Origin: Apodospora peruviana
Lineage: Eukaryota; Ascomycota; Sordariomycetes; Sordariales; Lasiosphaeriaceae
Direction: 5' to 3'
Assembly: GCA_033439685.1 (NCBI GenBank)
Contig: JAUEDM010000007.1
Coordinates: 1,116,001 to 1,180,000, forward strand
Length of the DNA: 64,000 nucleotides
Part shown: one piece after another, positions 11,210 to 22,037 of the stretch
How the letters are laid out: each line of letters opens with the position of its first letter
Position numbering within the stretch: position 1 is the stretch's first letter
Made by a program: the position numbers and the translations under genes
Notes under the pieces: model-generated
What the model was told of the DNA's origin: nothing
Database searches by the model: none
Seen by the model: the letters and a program-made list of their open reading frames with translations, nothing else

Positions 11210-12466
11210 ATGGGATTTTTCGAAAACTGTACGCTGGACCAGCGCTTCACCCTGAACAAATTCAGCTGGACGCCAAGGGGTCGATATGCACTCGTCTACG
11301 ACTTTGACCAGCGACGCGCTATAAAATTGTACATGGCCGACGACGACAACTCCAAAGACGAAGACTTCGTGTTCGAGACCCTCGCAAGACATCTCGACAG
11401 AGGAGCCGTGCGCTCTGACTCGGTCTGGATCCAGGTCAGTCCTGACGGCAACCACCTCGTCGATCAAGGCTCTCAAGTCGAAGAAGACTACACCGTCATT
11501 CCCTGCTACTGGACCAGGGCCGACTTTGCCCCCAACTTACCCGTGGTCCGCCGCTCCGACCTCGTCGAGCTTGACCGTCTCGGCCTCCAAGTCGATCGTG
11601 CATCCTACGAAGTCACCCCAGGTCACGTCAAGGAAGTTGCCTTCAAGTACAATTTCTACGAAAACAACATCCAATTTTTCTGGGACGAAATCAACTGCGT
11701 CATCGGCATCCAATCCCGCGGACTACACCCACACATCGTACCCTTTGATCGGCTAGTCGTCGAGACGGTCAACGGCGTCGAAAAGGTCGTCGGCTTCACC
11801 ACCGACTTCATCCCGGGCGACACCGTCGACGATGCCAAAACACGGCTGTTCAAGCTAAAGTACCTGCACCAGCTCATAGAGACGATCGACTATCTCAACC
11901 TCGAGCTGGGCGTCGTCCACGGCGACGTCCTGTCCTGGAACCTCTTGATCGACACCAGAACCGACAACCTCGTGCTCTTCGACTTCAACTCGGCGTTCCC
12001 GCTCGTCCACAAGCCGGAGGTTAGCGATGTGGACCTGGCTGTTGTCGCCATGTTTGACGTGATCACGCGCGACCTCGGCGCCGCCCTCGACGACGGCGAG
12101 ACCAGCCCGCAAGAAGTGGATGGGTCCCAGCTGTTGGCCTTGGATGACGACGCGTGGGAGAAGGATCCCGAGGTAAGCCTCGACGCCGACGTGTCCGAGT
12201 TTCGCCGTGTTCTGCGCGAGTGGGTTGAGCGCCGCCGCCGTAACGAGGAGGACGAGTCGGCTCGCAACCCCATTGCCTGGCCGGATCCGCCTGATCTCCC
12301 GCTCGTCAACTGCTCGGGCGTCATGGAGCCTAGGGAGTCTCAGATGCGGCAGCGGATGATCATGGCCGGCGAGCCCTATATGACATGGCAGCGTCCGTCC
12401 TCTCGGGAACTACGTCTGCGTGATAACAGAGGGAAGAGGCTTCTCGCGACTGGGCAATTTGCGTGA
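11210..12466 (+). CDS. protein-kinase-like / phosphotransferase-fold protein
   Basis: A single exon of 418 residues. HGDVLSWNLL near residue 238 and LVLFDFNSA near 257 match the catalytic-loop HxDxxxxN and metal-binding DFx motifs of the kinase-like (APH/choline kinase-type) fold. The N-terminal region has a Lys in an AIKLY context, the expected ATP-contact Lys. It resembles the many lineage-expanded fungal kinase-like proteins. The substrate may be protein or a small molecule. It lies inside the polyketide region between the small basic protein and the P450, but a pathway role is not shown. Confidence 0.7.
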   Translation: MGFFENCTLDQRFTLNKFSWTPRGRYALVYDFDQRRAIKLYMADDDNSKDEDFVFETLARHLDRGAVRSDSVWIQVSPDGNHLVDQGSQVEEDYTVIPCYWTRADFAPNLPVVRRSDLVELDRLGLQVDRASYEVTPGHVKEVAFKYNFYENNIQFFWDEINCVIGIQSRGLHPHIVPFDRLVVETVNGVEKVVGFTTDFIPGDTVDDAKTRLFKLKYLHQLIETIDYLNLELGVVHGDVLSWNLLIDTRTDNLVLFDFNSAFPLVHKPEVSDVDLAVVAMFDVITRDLGAALDDGETSPQEVDGSQLLALDDDAWEKDPEVSLDADVSEFRRVLREWVERRRRNEEDESARNPIAWPDPPDLPLVNCSGVMEPRESQMRQRMIMAGEPYMTWQRPSSRELRLRDNRGKRLLATGQFA

Positions 12467-13407
12467 CTGGGGAACGGGAGAGGGGACTGTCTGATAGGGT
12501 GGTGTAGATTGAGGTATATTCCAGGTCACTGCAATATCATATCTGACCCACACCATTCAGCCCTTGGAGAACCTGGCGAGCAGTGGGCCCTTGAACTTGG
12601 GGAGGCGCCATTACGAGATGAGCGCCGAAGCGGTCAAGCACGTGAAGACGACAACCGAGAGCACCCTTGGACGTAGCAACGTGTTTACAAGGCGTAGAAG
12701 TTTTTCGAGACGAATCAAATGACAGTAATGCCATGGCGGATGCCACGGGGGATGCCATGGTGGGCTGATGCGTTCCGCCTTTCTGGCTGCTGCCAGTGAC
12801 TAGACCTAGAGTCTATTTAGACCAACGTTGGTCTGGTACGAGATATTCAAAATCTGCACGTCACGATGGAAAAGGCGGTCAATGATTGTACTGAAATGAC
12901 TGGAGTCTAGCAGCTCAATATTAGCAAGCATCCATGGATATGCGTATCCTCGGCACAGCCTGCATTGGCATTGACACGTCCGGATGGCCAGTAATTAACG
13001 ATTGAGAAATGAGTTAAAGGACGTTACGTCGGCGGCAGAACTACAATCTTGCGGCCAAATATAAAGTGTAAATCTCACTCACGAGTCACGGTGCATGCTC
13101 AACCAGTCTGCACCATGACAGCGTGGGATTAGCAGAGGTGCAGATGCCGCGGTATGTTGCAGATGCAAAATGTCAGCAGATTACGGGGCGTTCGTGTTCC
13201 GTAGGCAAGATACCGATGCAGGTGGAATACTCGGTAATCAGCTCCAAACATTCACCCGAGCTGCAGTGGTTGGTTGCTGTCTTTGGCCGACCCGTCGCCT
13301 TTTTCTTGTGCCTTCGAAAAAATATATTCAAAACTCTTTCACAGATCCACTAGCAAAACCCTTGAAGGCAGTTTTACCTGATAGTTTCTCGATCTGCTCT
13401 TTCGATC
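12467..13407. other. intergenic
   Basis: No supported gene. A short open stretch near 12540-12720 reads without stops on both strands but carries no recognisable domain. The right part should hold the P450 promoter. Confidence 0.5.
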
Positions 13408-15253
13408 ATGTCGAGTGCATCTTCGTTGGTGTCTGGTCTGTGGGCCGTTCTTCAGGACGGCGTTGCGCGATGGGGTCTCCCTGTTGTTTACGCAACGCTA
13501 GTTGTGTTTCTCATTGTCTCCCTCTCCTCGGGTGTATACCAGGTGTTTTTCTCACCACTATCCAAAATCCCAGGTCCAAAGTTAGCCGGTAAACAGTTCC
13601 CCTGATGTTCAATAACTCTACGAAAGACAAATCAGGCTGACCAAGTGATTTTTCGAATAAATAGCTTGGACCTATCTGTACGAAGGCTACCATGAAATAT
13701 GGCGAGGGGGTAAATATTTCCAGCGCGTGGCCGAGATGCACAAGCAGTACGGCCCGATCGTCAGAATCACGCCGAACGAGGTGCACTTTGCCGACCCCGA
13801 GTTTCTTGATGAGCTGTACCCTACCGGCGGTCGAAAGGTCAACAAGCCGACCTGGTTTGCCCTGTTGACCGGAAGTGAGTTTTGCCATAACTTGAATGTG
13901 ATAGTAATAAATCGCTAATGGCCGAAAAAGCCCCGTACTCCATCGTCTCAACCGTCCCCCACGATCTGCACCGCCAGCGCCGCAACGCCATGAACTCGTT
14001 CTTCTCCACGGCCAGCATCCACAGGTTCGAGCACATCATGAAGGAGCACATGTCCAAGCTGCTCGCGCGTCTCAACGCATCCGGGCGCGCCGGCGAAGTC
14101 GTCAGGATCCACGACGTGTTCAAGGCGGCCGCCAGCGACATCATCACCATGTACGCGTTCGACAACGCGTTCCACTTCCTCGACATGCCCGACTATGGGG
14201 AATCCTACTTTGAAGCCACCCACAAGTTCTTCCTGCTGACCCACGTCTGCCTCTTCGTGCCCTGGCTGTACCCGCTGATCCAGAACTCGCCCGACTGGGT
14301 CCTGCGTCTGCTGTTTCCCGGGTTGAGTCCAGTCAGAGACAGACAGAACTGGTGGATGGACCAGGTCCACGCCATGCGCCGAGAGCCCAACTCGGAGGAG
14401 TCGAAGCAGACCATCTTCCGCGGAATCCTGACCAGCAAGTTACCAGACCAAGAGAAGACGGATGTCCGGCTGGCCAGCGAGGCGCAGCTCGTCGTGTTTG
14501 CCGGCGAGGGCACCACCGCGTGGGGGCTCAACGCGGCCCTGTACGAGCTGCTCGCCCACCCGGCCGACTTCCGCAGACTCAAAGACGAGCTGCTCGCTCA
14601 CATCCCCGAGAAGCTGCGCGACTCCCCAGGCTCGGACTACGTGCCCTCCCTGTCGCAGGTCGAAGGCCTGCCGTTTCTCGGTGCAGTGATCCAGGAGGCC
14701 CTGCGCCTGCACCCGGGCGTGCTGACACGGCAGATGCGCGTGTCGCCCGACGAGCCCGTCATCTATGTCGACAAGACTGCTGCTGCTTCCGGACGGAGAG
14801 GAAAGACGTACGTGGTACCGCCCGGCACCGTCACGAGCATGTCACCGCACATTACCCACCGAGACGAGCACGCCTTTGAGAACGCGGCCGAATTCCTTCC
14901 GCAGAGGTGGATCGACAACCCCAAGCTTGCTGCCCGGTACTTTCATGGCTTTGCGCGCGGTTCGAGAAATTGTATTGGGTAGGTTTTTCTTCAATCACTC
15001 TCATCGTTCCATTGCTTGTGCTAACCAATCAATTCTCTTTTTCTTTGTTGGCAGGATGACACTCGCCAAACGCGAGATGGCACTCGTCTTGTCTGCCCTG
15101 ATTATCAACTACGACATCTACAAGGGTCAGCCGGGCCCGACCATGGAGCTGTATGACACGCATCGGAAGAGGGACGTCGATGCTCACAGCGACTACATCA
15201 TTCCGCTTCCTGCGGAGGGAAGTCAGGGCGTGCGGATCAGGTTCAGGGCTTGA
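13408..15253 (+). CDS. cytochrome P450 monooxygenase
   Basis: Four exons (13408-13588, 13665-13874, 13931-14978, 15055-15253) give 545 residues. An N-terminal membrane anchor of about 25 residues is followed by the Pro-rich hinge KIPGPKLA. The I-helix oxygen-binding motif is AGEGTT near residue 320, the K-helix ExxR is in EALRLHP near 385, and the haem loop FARGSRNCIG puts the Cys ligand near 478. All key residues are present. It resembles the trichodiene-oxygenase/benzoate-hydroxylase-like fungal P450s of secondary metabolism. It probably oxidises the polyketide scaffold at the ER membrane; the site is unknown. Confidence 0.9.
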
Positions 15254-15929
15254 AAAAGCTAAGGTAGTCAGAATCATGCGAAATGAAGGCTGGATATGTC
15301 GAGAGCGTTGTTGGGGGCTAAATATAAATTGCATATTGTATAATAATTTCGGTGTGCTCAAAATGACTTGATGCTGCCTGCAAATTTGCCCGAGGTGTCT
15401 ATTCGTCTTTTTGTCCAGTTATAAGTGTTGTTTTGGCGAAGGAATAGGGGACCGTTGCGACTCACCGTTGCCGAGGCCCGCCAAGCGTTCTTATTAGATC
15501 TGGGGAAGCAAAAAGCTTAGGACTGCTAGCGCCTGGGCATTCGGCTCTTGTGACGCAATCCTTGTCCTCGTCGGGCGGGACATCAAACGTTGTGGACATC
15601 AACTTCATAGGTCCCTTCTTGGCGCGGTAGATAAGTGTCAGCGAGCGAGTTGGTGCCAATGACAACTATCTCCGATTCATTGCCGGCGGTAGTAGCCGCG
15701 CCATCCCTGCTGGGAATTAACGGAAGTGTTTTACGGATCGAGCTTGTGGTGGAAGTTTTATTTATTTAGTGCTTAGTTAGAGAGTAGGTAGAGAGTATCC
15801 CCGGAATTTTTGCAATCCCCATTCAGGCTTGCTGGCTTGCGTTGGTAGTGCCATGCATTCCCAAGTAATCCATAAGCCACGAGCTCATGAGTCCAGCATT
15901 AGTAAAATAAGGTAAGGCTGGTAAGCAGC
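15254..15929. other. intergenic
   Basis: Converging 3' ends. Near 15585-15720 the plus strand reads like a scrap of SDR sequence (VVDINFIGPFLA) followed by a stop. It is too short to call. Confidence 0.4.
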
Positions 15930-16829
15930 TCACCACTCGAGCACCTTTCCAGTCCACTCGACAAGCCTGCCGCCGTGCTCAGCCTTGGTCGTCACGGCCA
16001 AGGCCTTCATCATGCCGTCACACGAGTCATCCACGCTGATCATGAGCTTGCCCCGCGTCTCCTCGTCAACCCCAAACACGTCAGCGCCGCCGTCGCCCAG
16101 GTCAGTGTGGACCCAGCCGGGGCACAGCGAGAACGAGTGCAGCCAGTCGTCCTCCATGTTGATCTTGATGCTGAACCAGGCCGAGGCCGCCTTGGACGGG
16201 CCGTAGCAGGCGTTTGGCCAGGGCAGCGGCGAGCTGTCTTGTCAGTATCGGTTTATCTCTCCAAGGTGAGATGATGTGGTAAACTTACTTGAGGCTGCCA
16301 GCTGTGGTGCCCATGATGGAGTAAATGGGCTCGGGTTGTCTCTTGGATTTTTGCAGCAGCGGGCGCACGGCCTGACTGCAATGCCAAAAGAAAGAAACAA
16401 GAATTAGTTATGACATGGTCGAAGTACAGTGTCGTCGAGAACGAGAGAGGGTACATACTACAAGGACACGACGCCGTACGCGTTGGCATCGACGTGGGCC
16501 TTCAGGTCCTTCTCCTGGACCTGGGCGACGGTCGGGTAGGTGTAGGCCACGCCGGCATTGGCGATGACGATGTCGATGTGGTCAATGCCGTGATTGGTGC
16601 CAAGTGCCTCGACGGCGTCGAAGGCGCTCTGCCAGACGGTCGCATCGATCTTGACGACAACCAGCTTGGAGCCCTCGGCGGTGGGCAGCTTGTAGAGGTC
16701 CTGTGAGGTCGGGTGGTCTGGGTTGCGGTTTGCGGCGATGACGGTGTGGTTGGGCAGGGCCAGATAGCGGAGGAGCAGGCCTTTGCCGATGCCCCTGTTG
16801 GCTCCGCTGATGAGGACGATGGTAGACAT
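15930..16829 (-). CDS. sniffer-type short-chain dehydrogenase
   Basis: Three exons (16829-16459, 16375-16289, 16233-15930) give 253 residues. GANRGIG at 9-15 is the cofactor motif, ANAG is present, and the catalytic Tyr and Lys are in CYGPSKAA near 162-166. Length and motifs match the sniffer/C-signal-like ketoreductases that include aflatoxin AflD (Nor-1) relatives. A role in ketone reduction or alcohol oxidation on the polyketide is likely. Exon 1 uses a GTATGT donor and exon 2 a GTAAGT donor. Confidence 0.85.
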
Positions 16830-18620
16830 GATTGCTGGCTGACAGGGCAGTATGATGCAATTCGGGCTCGTGGTCGTTTTTGGACAACGGAAGTTTATGC
16901 TTGACCGGTAAGAGGAAGAGGGGGAGAGATAACCCAAGTCCTGCACGTAGTGGCGTGTAGTACCATTTGTTTGACTCCTTCCTGCTCGAGACTGGATGCC
17001 TTCCATCTCAACCTGGAACCTAAGGTAAACATGTTCCACATCAGCCCTTAGCCACGGTAAGCTGACAAATGGAAGGTGCGCTCGAGCGGCATGACAAATT
17101 CGGCACTGCCCATTGCGTGACTCCCTTTGTAGTTTGTACCACTCGCATTCGGGACCGAATGAGCCAACAGGGACAGCTGGGGTAACCTGTTATATTACCC
17201 GCGCGTTACACAGCATTGTTTTCCAGTACAGTAATCCGTACAACAGCTCGCAACAGTACAAAGACCGAGTACCGTAATAATTACTGCCGGTTCCGTTGTC
17301 GTTGCGGCATCATCCTTGCCGCCTCGCAAGTGCCTATGTGCGCATATCTCATACCCTAATGTGGCTGTCGTGTATCCGTAATCCGTACTTATCTGGAAGG
17401 TGCATTCGGAAGGTGAACCCGGAACCTGTGCCTTGTCTCTAGGTGGAGATAAAACACGGGTTGATGGCAGATCCACCGACAGTTTAAGCAGCTTATTCTC
17501 ACGAGACAAAGTTTGGCAAACTCTACGGCAAACACCACCCGGCGTTAACGCTAGCTTTGACAGACAAAATACAACTCATCCCCACATTTTGACCCCCACG
17601 CTTGCACCGCGTAACTGCAGTTGTACGGATCCGTACGTCGTTGCTCATAACTCGCGGGTTAAACTTCACAGAAATCCGCATTCGCAACGTCTGCATATCA
17701 TACGATGCAAGATTATAGATACCGCAGGAGCACTGGTTATAATACTGTCGGGAGCCGTTCCGCCAAGAATTGACTCGGATTCTTTGGCTACCTTACCTAC
17801 CAGGTAGTACGGTGTTGTGCACTGCTCCTCTAGAATTAAAAGGCAGTGCTATCACACCACGCAACGCCAGGCTTGCGTGCTCCGGAGTACCCCCCCTTTC
17901 CTTCTCCCTTATTTGGGAACCGTCTCAGCTCCTGTTGGAGCAAAAGATATGATTCCATCGCTTAATTAAACATGTTAAGAGGTCCGAAAGTGTGCAGCGA
18001 CGAAAAGACGGTCTACAAGACGCTCGACGAGATCGCGACAACCTCTTCGACCACTGGCCGCGTTCCGTCATATTCAGCTTATCCCCGACACTCGTAAGCA
18101 TCACACCAGCGTTATATAACCATACTCAGATACTCTTCAACGGGAGAAGAGGGGGATACCCCAGCAGGTTCCACACACTGCACTGCCCTGTGCCACCTTA
18201 CAGCGTAATACACGGCATAACGCTTGCCCGGAAAAAAAAACGTAGATGGACCGACAGGTTCCAAACTCGGAGCTGGATGGGGTTACATTGTAAAAAGAAT
18301 GTCATGATCTGAGAGTCGAACGGGCGAAAAGCACCACTCAAGAAGTGGCGGCCTGGAACTTCTGTTTTCGACAGAGTACGACGCGACACGGTTTTGTCAG
18401 TGAGAAGCCGGCAAACGCAGAGTAGATTGTAGCCCGTTCGTCTATCGAATACGTGCTAGGCAGAGTACTTTGCCAACACTTTACACTGATTCTTTTCAAG
18501 GTTAGAGCGACTACTTGTACCCAAATCCCCTATACACGAACGGGTAGGTAGTTAGTTGGTTTAAGCTTTATATCATCAACACACTTTCCATTATTACACT
18601 GCTGCTACTCTGGTGTTCAG
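16830..18620. other. 1.8 kb intergenic region
   Basis: No gene was supported on either strand. The stretch 17220-17830 has several ATCCGTA/TCCGTAC words (for example near 17230, 17380 and 17627). The right end is the promoter of the bANK regulator. Confidence 0.5.
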
Positions 18621-19036
18621 ATGGAGCCAAACCGAGACGCAACCCTTGAACGACGTCGAGAACGGAACCGGTTGGCACAGCGTCGATTCCGTGGTATGTT
18701 TTTGGTGTCCATTTTCAACCCTAACCCCCATCACGGTTGTGGCGCTTGAAGCCCCCAAGTGTCGCTCTCTCTTTGCTTTTTCTATCTGTGGAGGTGTGCT
18801 GGAACTAGTGGGCATGCGGTATTCTGTAAAGAATGAAACTAACCCAACCCAAGAGAGGCACAACTCTCAGAATAAATCCGTGCCTCTGGAGTTCATCACC
18901 ATTCCCAATGGACTCGCCGGCCTCGAAACGGAGACAACCTTGTTTGCGGGCATGGAACTTGGGGGAGGCAGTTTCGACCCTACCCTCGCCGACATTAATT
19001 TCGACCCATTTGAGGCTGCATCCACCACCTCAACAA

Positions 19037-19068
<32 letters not shown>

Positions 19069-19746
19069 CGCGCAATATTACCACCACTACATCTACCACA
19101 TCACCCGCCAGATGGCCCGGTAACCGGCGGTGCAACAGCAACAGCAGCAGGCGGAGGACATGGAAGCGGCCTGGCCACCCCTCCAAGCACGATTACAACC
19201 ATTACTTCCCTGTGCAGCCCGTTGATGGGCAGCATCAGCAGCGAGTCGGAAAGGCATTCGTCTTCTGCGCATTCCGCCAGTGCGCACTCGTCCGAGCCGC
19301 CCCAGCAAGACCCGGGCTGGCTGACCCCTTTGCACATCGCCGCGCACAAGGGTCACGTCAAGATTGTGCAGCTGCTCGTGCAGCAGAACCCCGACGGCCG
19401 CAACGACAAGGACAGCGACGGCATGACCCCACTGATGCTTGCCGTGCTGGGCGGCCACGAGGACGTGGCGAGCGTGCTGCTGCTCAAGGGCGCACGCGTG
19501 CCCGACACCGACAGGCAGGGCCGGTCGTCGTTGCACCTGGCCGTCGAGCAGGGCCACGAGTCGATGCTGCGGCTGCTGCTGGATCACTGCCAGGGGGGGC
19601 TTAACGCGGCCGTGAACGCGTACGACGGCAACGGGCGGACACCGCTGCACATCGCTGCGACCGTGGGGTTCGAGGCCGGCGTGGAGATGCTGTTGAGGTT
19701 CGGGGCTAACCAGGGGCTGAAAACACCCAAACGACATGGGATATGA
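18621..19746 (+). CDS. bANK transcription factor (bZIP basic region + ankyrin repeats)
   Basis: Two exons, 18621-18693 and 18854-19746, give 321 residues. Exon 1 encodes a bZIP basic region (RRRERNRLAQRRFR). Splicing to an AAG acceptor continues it as ERH in the ankyrin frame, whereas the stronger CAG acceptor further on would create a stop. No leucine zipper is visible. The middle is low-complexity with an Ala run from GCA repeats. About four ankyrin repeats fill residues 180-315 (TPLHIAAHKGH, TPLMLAVLGGH, SSLHLAVEQGH, TPLHIAATVGF). This architecture is the bANK family of pathway regulators such as TOXE of the HC-toxin cluster. It is the best candidate for the local activator of region 1. 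Confidence 0.8.
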
Positions 19747-20121
19747 AAATGAACAGATAATCTTTTTTCCAAGTATATATATCCATAGCATAGAGCATAG
19801 CATAGATCGCATTTATCGTCATCGTCGTTAAATATCAACCAGGAGACCATAGATGAATAATGGACAGCATATAGATTTCTAAGGCAATTAACAGTATTTG
19901 CCAACTATTTCATAAGGACGAAAGGATGCGGTAAGAGAGAAAGGGTGTTCAATTCCAAGGTCTGAATAATCATGTGCTTTATGCGTGGAATGGAGGGAGA
20001 AGGAAAGGGGGCTTCCAAGTCCAAGGTCTGAACTTAAGAGAGTATATAAGTAGGTATAGGAACTAACCATGGCTACCTAGTCCTAGCCATGGGCAACCAA
20101 GGGAAAGAATGAAGAGAAAAA
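19747..20121. other. intergenic
   Basis: Converging 3' ends of the bANK gene and the FAD oxidase. Nothing recognised. Confidence 0.5.
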
Positions 20122-21971
20122 CTAATGGTGACCTTGCACTCTACACAGACGCCCATCCGCAGCCTCAAACCACTCGTCCGCGCGCACGCCGGGCTTGACA
20201 TAGAACTGGTAGTCAGGGTCATACTTCTTCTTGATGGTGCTCAGCCGGCCATAGTTGCTGCCAAAGAAGTCCTCCTTCCAGGTCGGGTCGTTGAACGTCG
20301 CCTCGTTGATGTAGGCGCCGCCGCCGGGCGTCAAATCCCGCAGCTGGGTCTGCCACGTGTTGATGGTGGCCAGATACGAGGCCTGGTCCGCCCAGGTGGC
20401 CTGAGGGTCGGTCCAAGTGACGAGGTTGATTAGGAAGAGGGACTCGCGCCACGCAGGGAAAATGGCGTTGGTCTGCGCCGTGACGCCGCCGGTGCGGGCG
20501 TAGCTGGCGTTGTAGCCCAGGTAGTAGACGGTCGTGTCCGGGTTGTTTTCGACGATGTTGCGGATCGTCGCCGTCAGGTTCGGGACCAGGGTTTCTTGTT
20601 GTACGAACGACCTGGGGATCAGGCGCCCGCCGATGGTCAGGTTGCGCGTAAAGATCTGGTCCGACCCAACGTACGCGTTGTAGTGCTCGACGTAGCTGTT
20701 CTGCACTGCCGTCTCATTTCTCGTCGGCGTGATGTTGAGCTGGCGGAGCGACTCGTAGAATGGTGTCAGCGCCTCAATCAGCTCGGCCTGCGTGGCACCC
20801 GGCCAGGTGGCCATGTCCAGCGCAAACACGTCCTTGGTGATGAAAATCTCGCTCGAGAATCTGGGCAGGCTGTTGAGCACCAAGAGGTGTTTTGTCCAAG
20901 CCGTGACGGCGGCCCAGAACTTCTCGTCGTGGGTGTTGTCGATGAAGAGAACGGAACCGGCGACAGGCCCGTCGGCGTGGGCCTTGACCGTCGAGGAGAG
21001 GACGACGGCCCAATTACCGGCGCCACCACCGTTCAGGGCCCAGAACAGGTCGGAGTTCTTGGTGGGAGAGACGGTCAGCAGCCTTCCGTCGGCCGTGACG
21101 ACTTCCTGCTCCAGCGTCTGGTCTGCACCGAGCCCATAGGACGAGACCAACGGCCCGTGGCCCCCGCCCTGTCGCCAACCTCCATTGGCCCCCACAGAGG
21201 GACAGCTGCCGCCAACAACACGCAGTCCCCTGGCAGCAGCGGCCTTGTACAGCTCGACAAACTGCACACCGGCGCCGATCTTGACGGCAGGGCCCGTGTA
21301 GCCTGGGCTGCTGTACTTGGTTATGAAAGAGATGTTCTTGAGGTTGTGCGTCCACAGCGCCAGGGAGCCCAAGCCCTGGGAGCCACCCAGAAAGTCGTGG
21401 CCCGTGTTCTTGATGACGAGCCGGATCTTCTTGTTGCGGGCAAACTTCAGGCCTGCCGCGACTGTCGACGCGTCCGAGACATTGATTGCGTACCGCGCCA
21501 GATTACCAATCTGGCAGTCCGACAGGCTCTGCCCCAGCGTTACGAAGGGATCACATGTGTTGTTGTCCCAGTACGGGGGAACGACGGCCACGGGATTATC
21601 CAGGCTGTTTGTTACGGTTAATCAGTTCCTTGCACCCACATATGCATTGTGACAAAGAGCACATACAAGAAATTGACAACTCCCCAATCATGCTGCAGCT
21701 CGGCGCATCTCGTCGCATTTGCATCTGGACCGTAGCACACCGCGGCCACAGGGACGCCGCGGATCAGTCGGCCGCCGACGGTGCGGTTCAGGGCGTTCCA
21801 TTCGGCCTCGTGGGGGTACTCGCGATCGCCGGGGATGTAAAGGCACGAGGTTTTGTTGTAGTTGCCCTTGTTACTGTCATCGGAAGAAGGGTCTGGCACC
21901 CCAGATTTGGCTACCACCACTGCCGATGACACGGATAAGGCAACGACGGCCAGCGAAATGAGGGACGGCAT
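20122..21971 (-). CDS. secreted FAD-linked oxidase, berberine-bridge-enzyme type
   Basis: Two exons, 21971-21667 and 21604-20122, give 595 residues. A signal peptide of about 22 residues is followed by the FAD_binding_4 domain. The likely 8-alpha-His attachment residue is in NTGHDF (about 171) and the 6-S-Cys residue in GGSCPSVG (about 236), so bicovalent flavin is expected. The C-terminal BBE segment includes PDYQFYVKPG. There are many N-glycosylation sequons. Relatives in fungal clusters oxidise alcohols or form rings and double bonds, using oxygen and releasing peroxide. Action in the secretory pathway or outside the cell is inferred. It may catalyse a late oxidation of the polyketide. Confidence 0.88.
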
Positions 21972-22004
21972 GCTTTTCCTTTCCCAAGTGTGTCTGTGTG
22001 TGTA

Positions 22005-22037
<33 letters not shown>

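Noticed and set aside
15585..15720. SDR relic between P450 and SDR
   Set aside because: Only about 12 residues look SDR-like before a stop; too little to call a pseudogene.
18833..19123. Gln-run frame over the bANK gene
   Set aside because: It ends in a stop before the ankyrin repeats. The other frame joins the basic region to the repeats without interruption.
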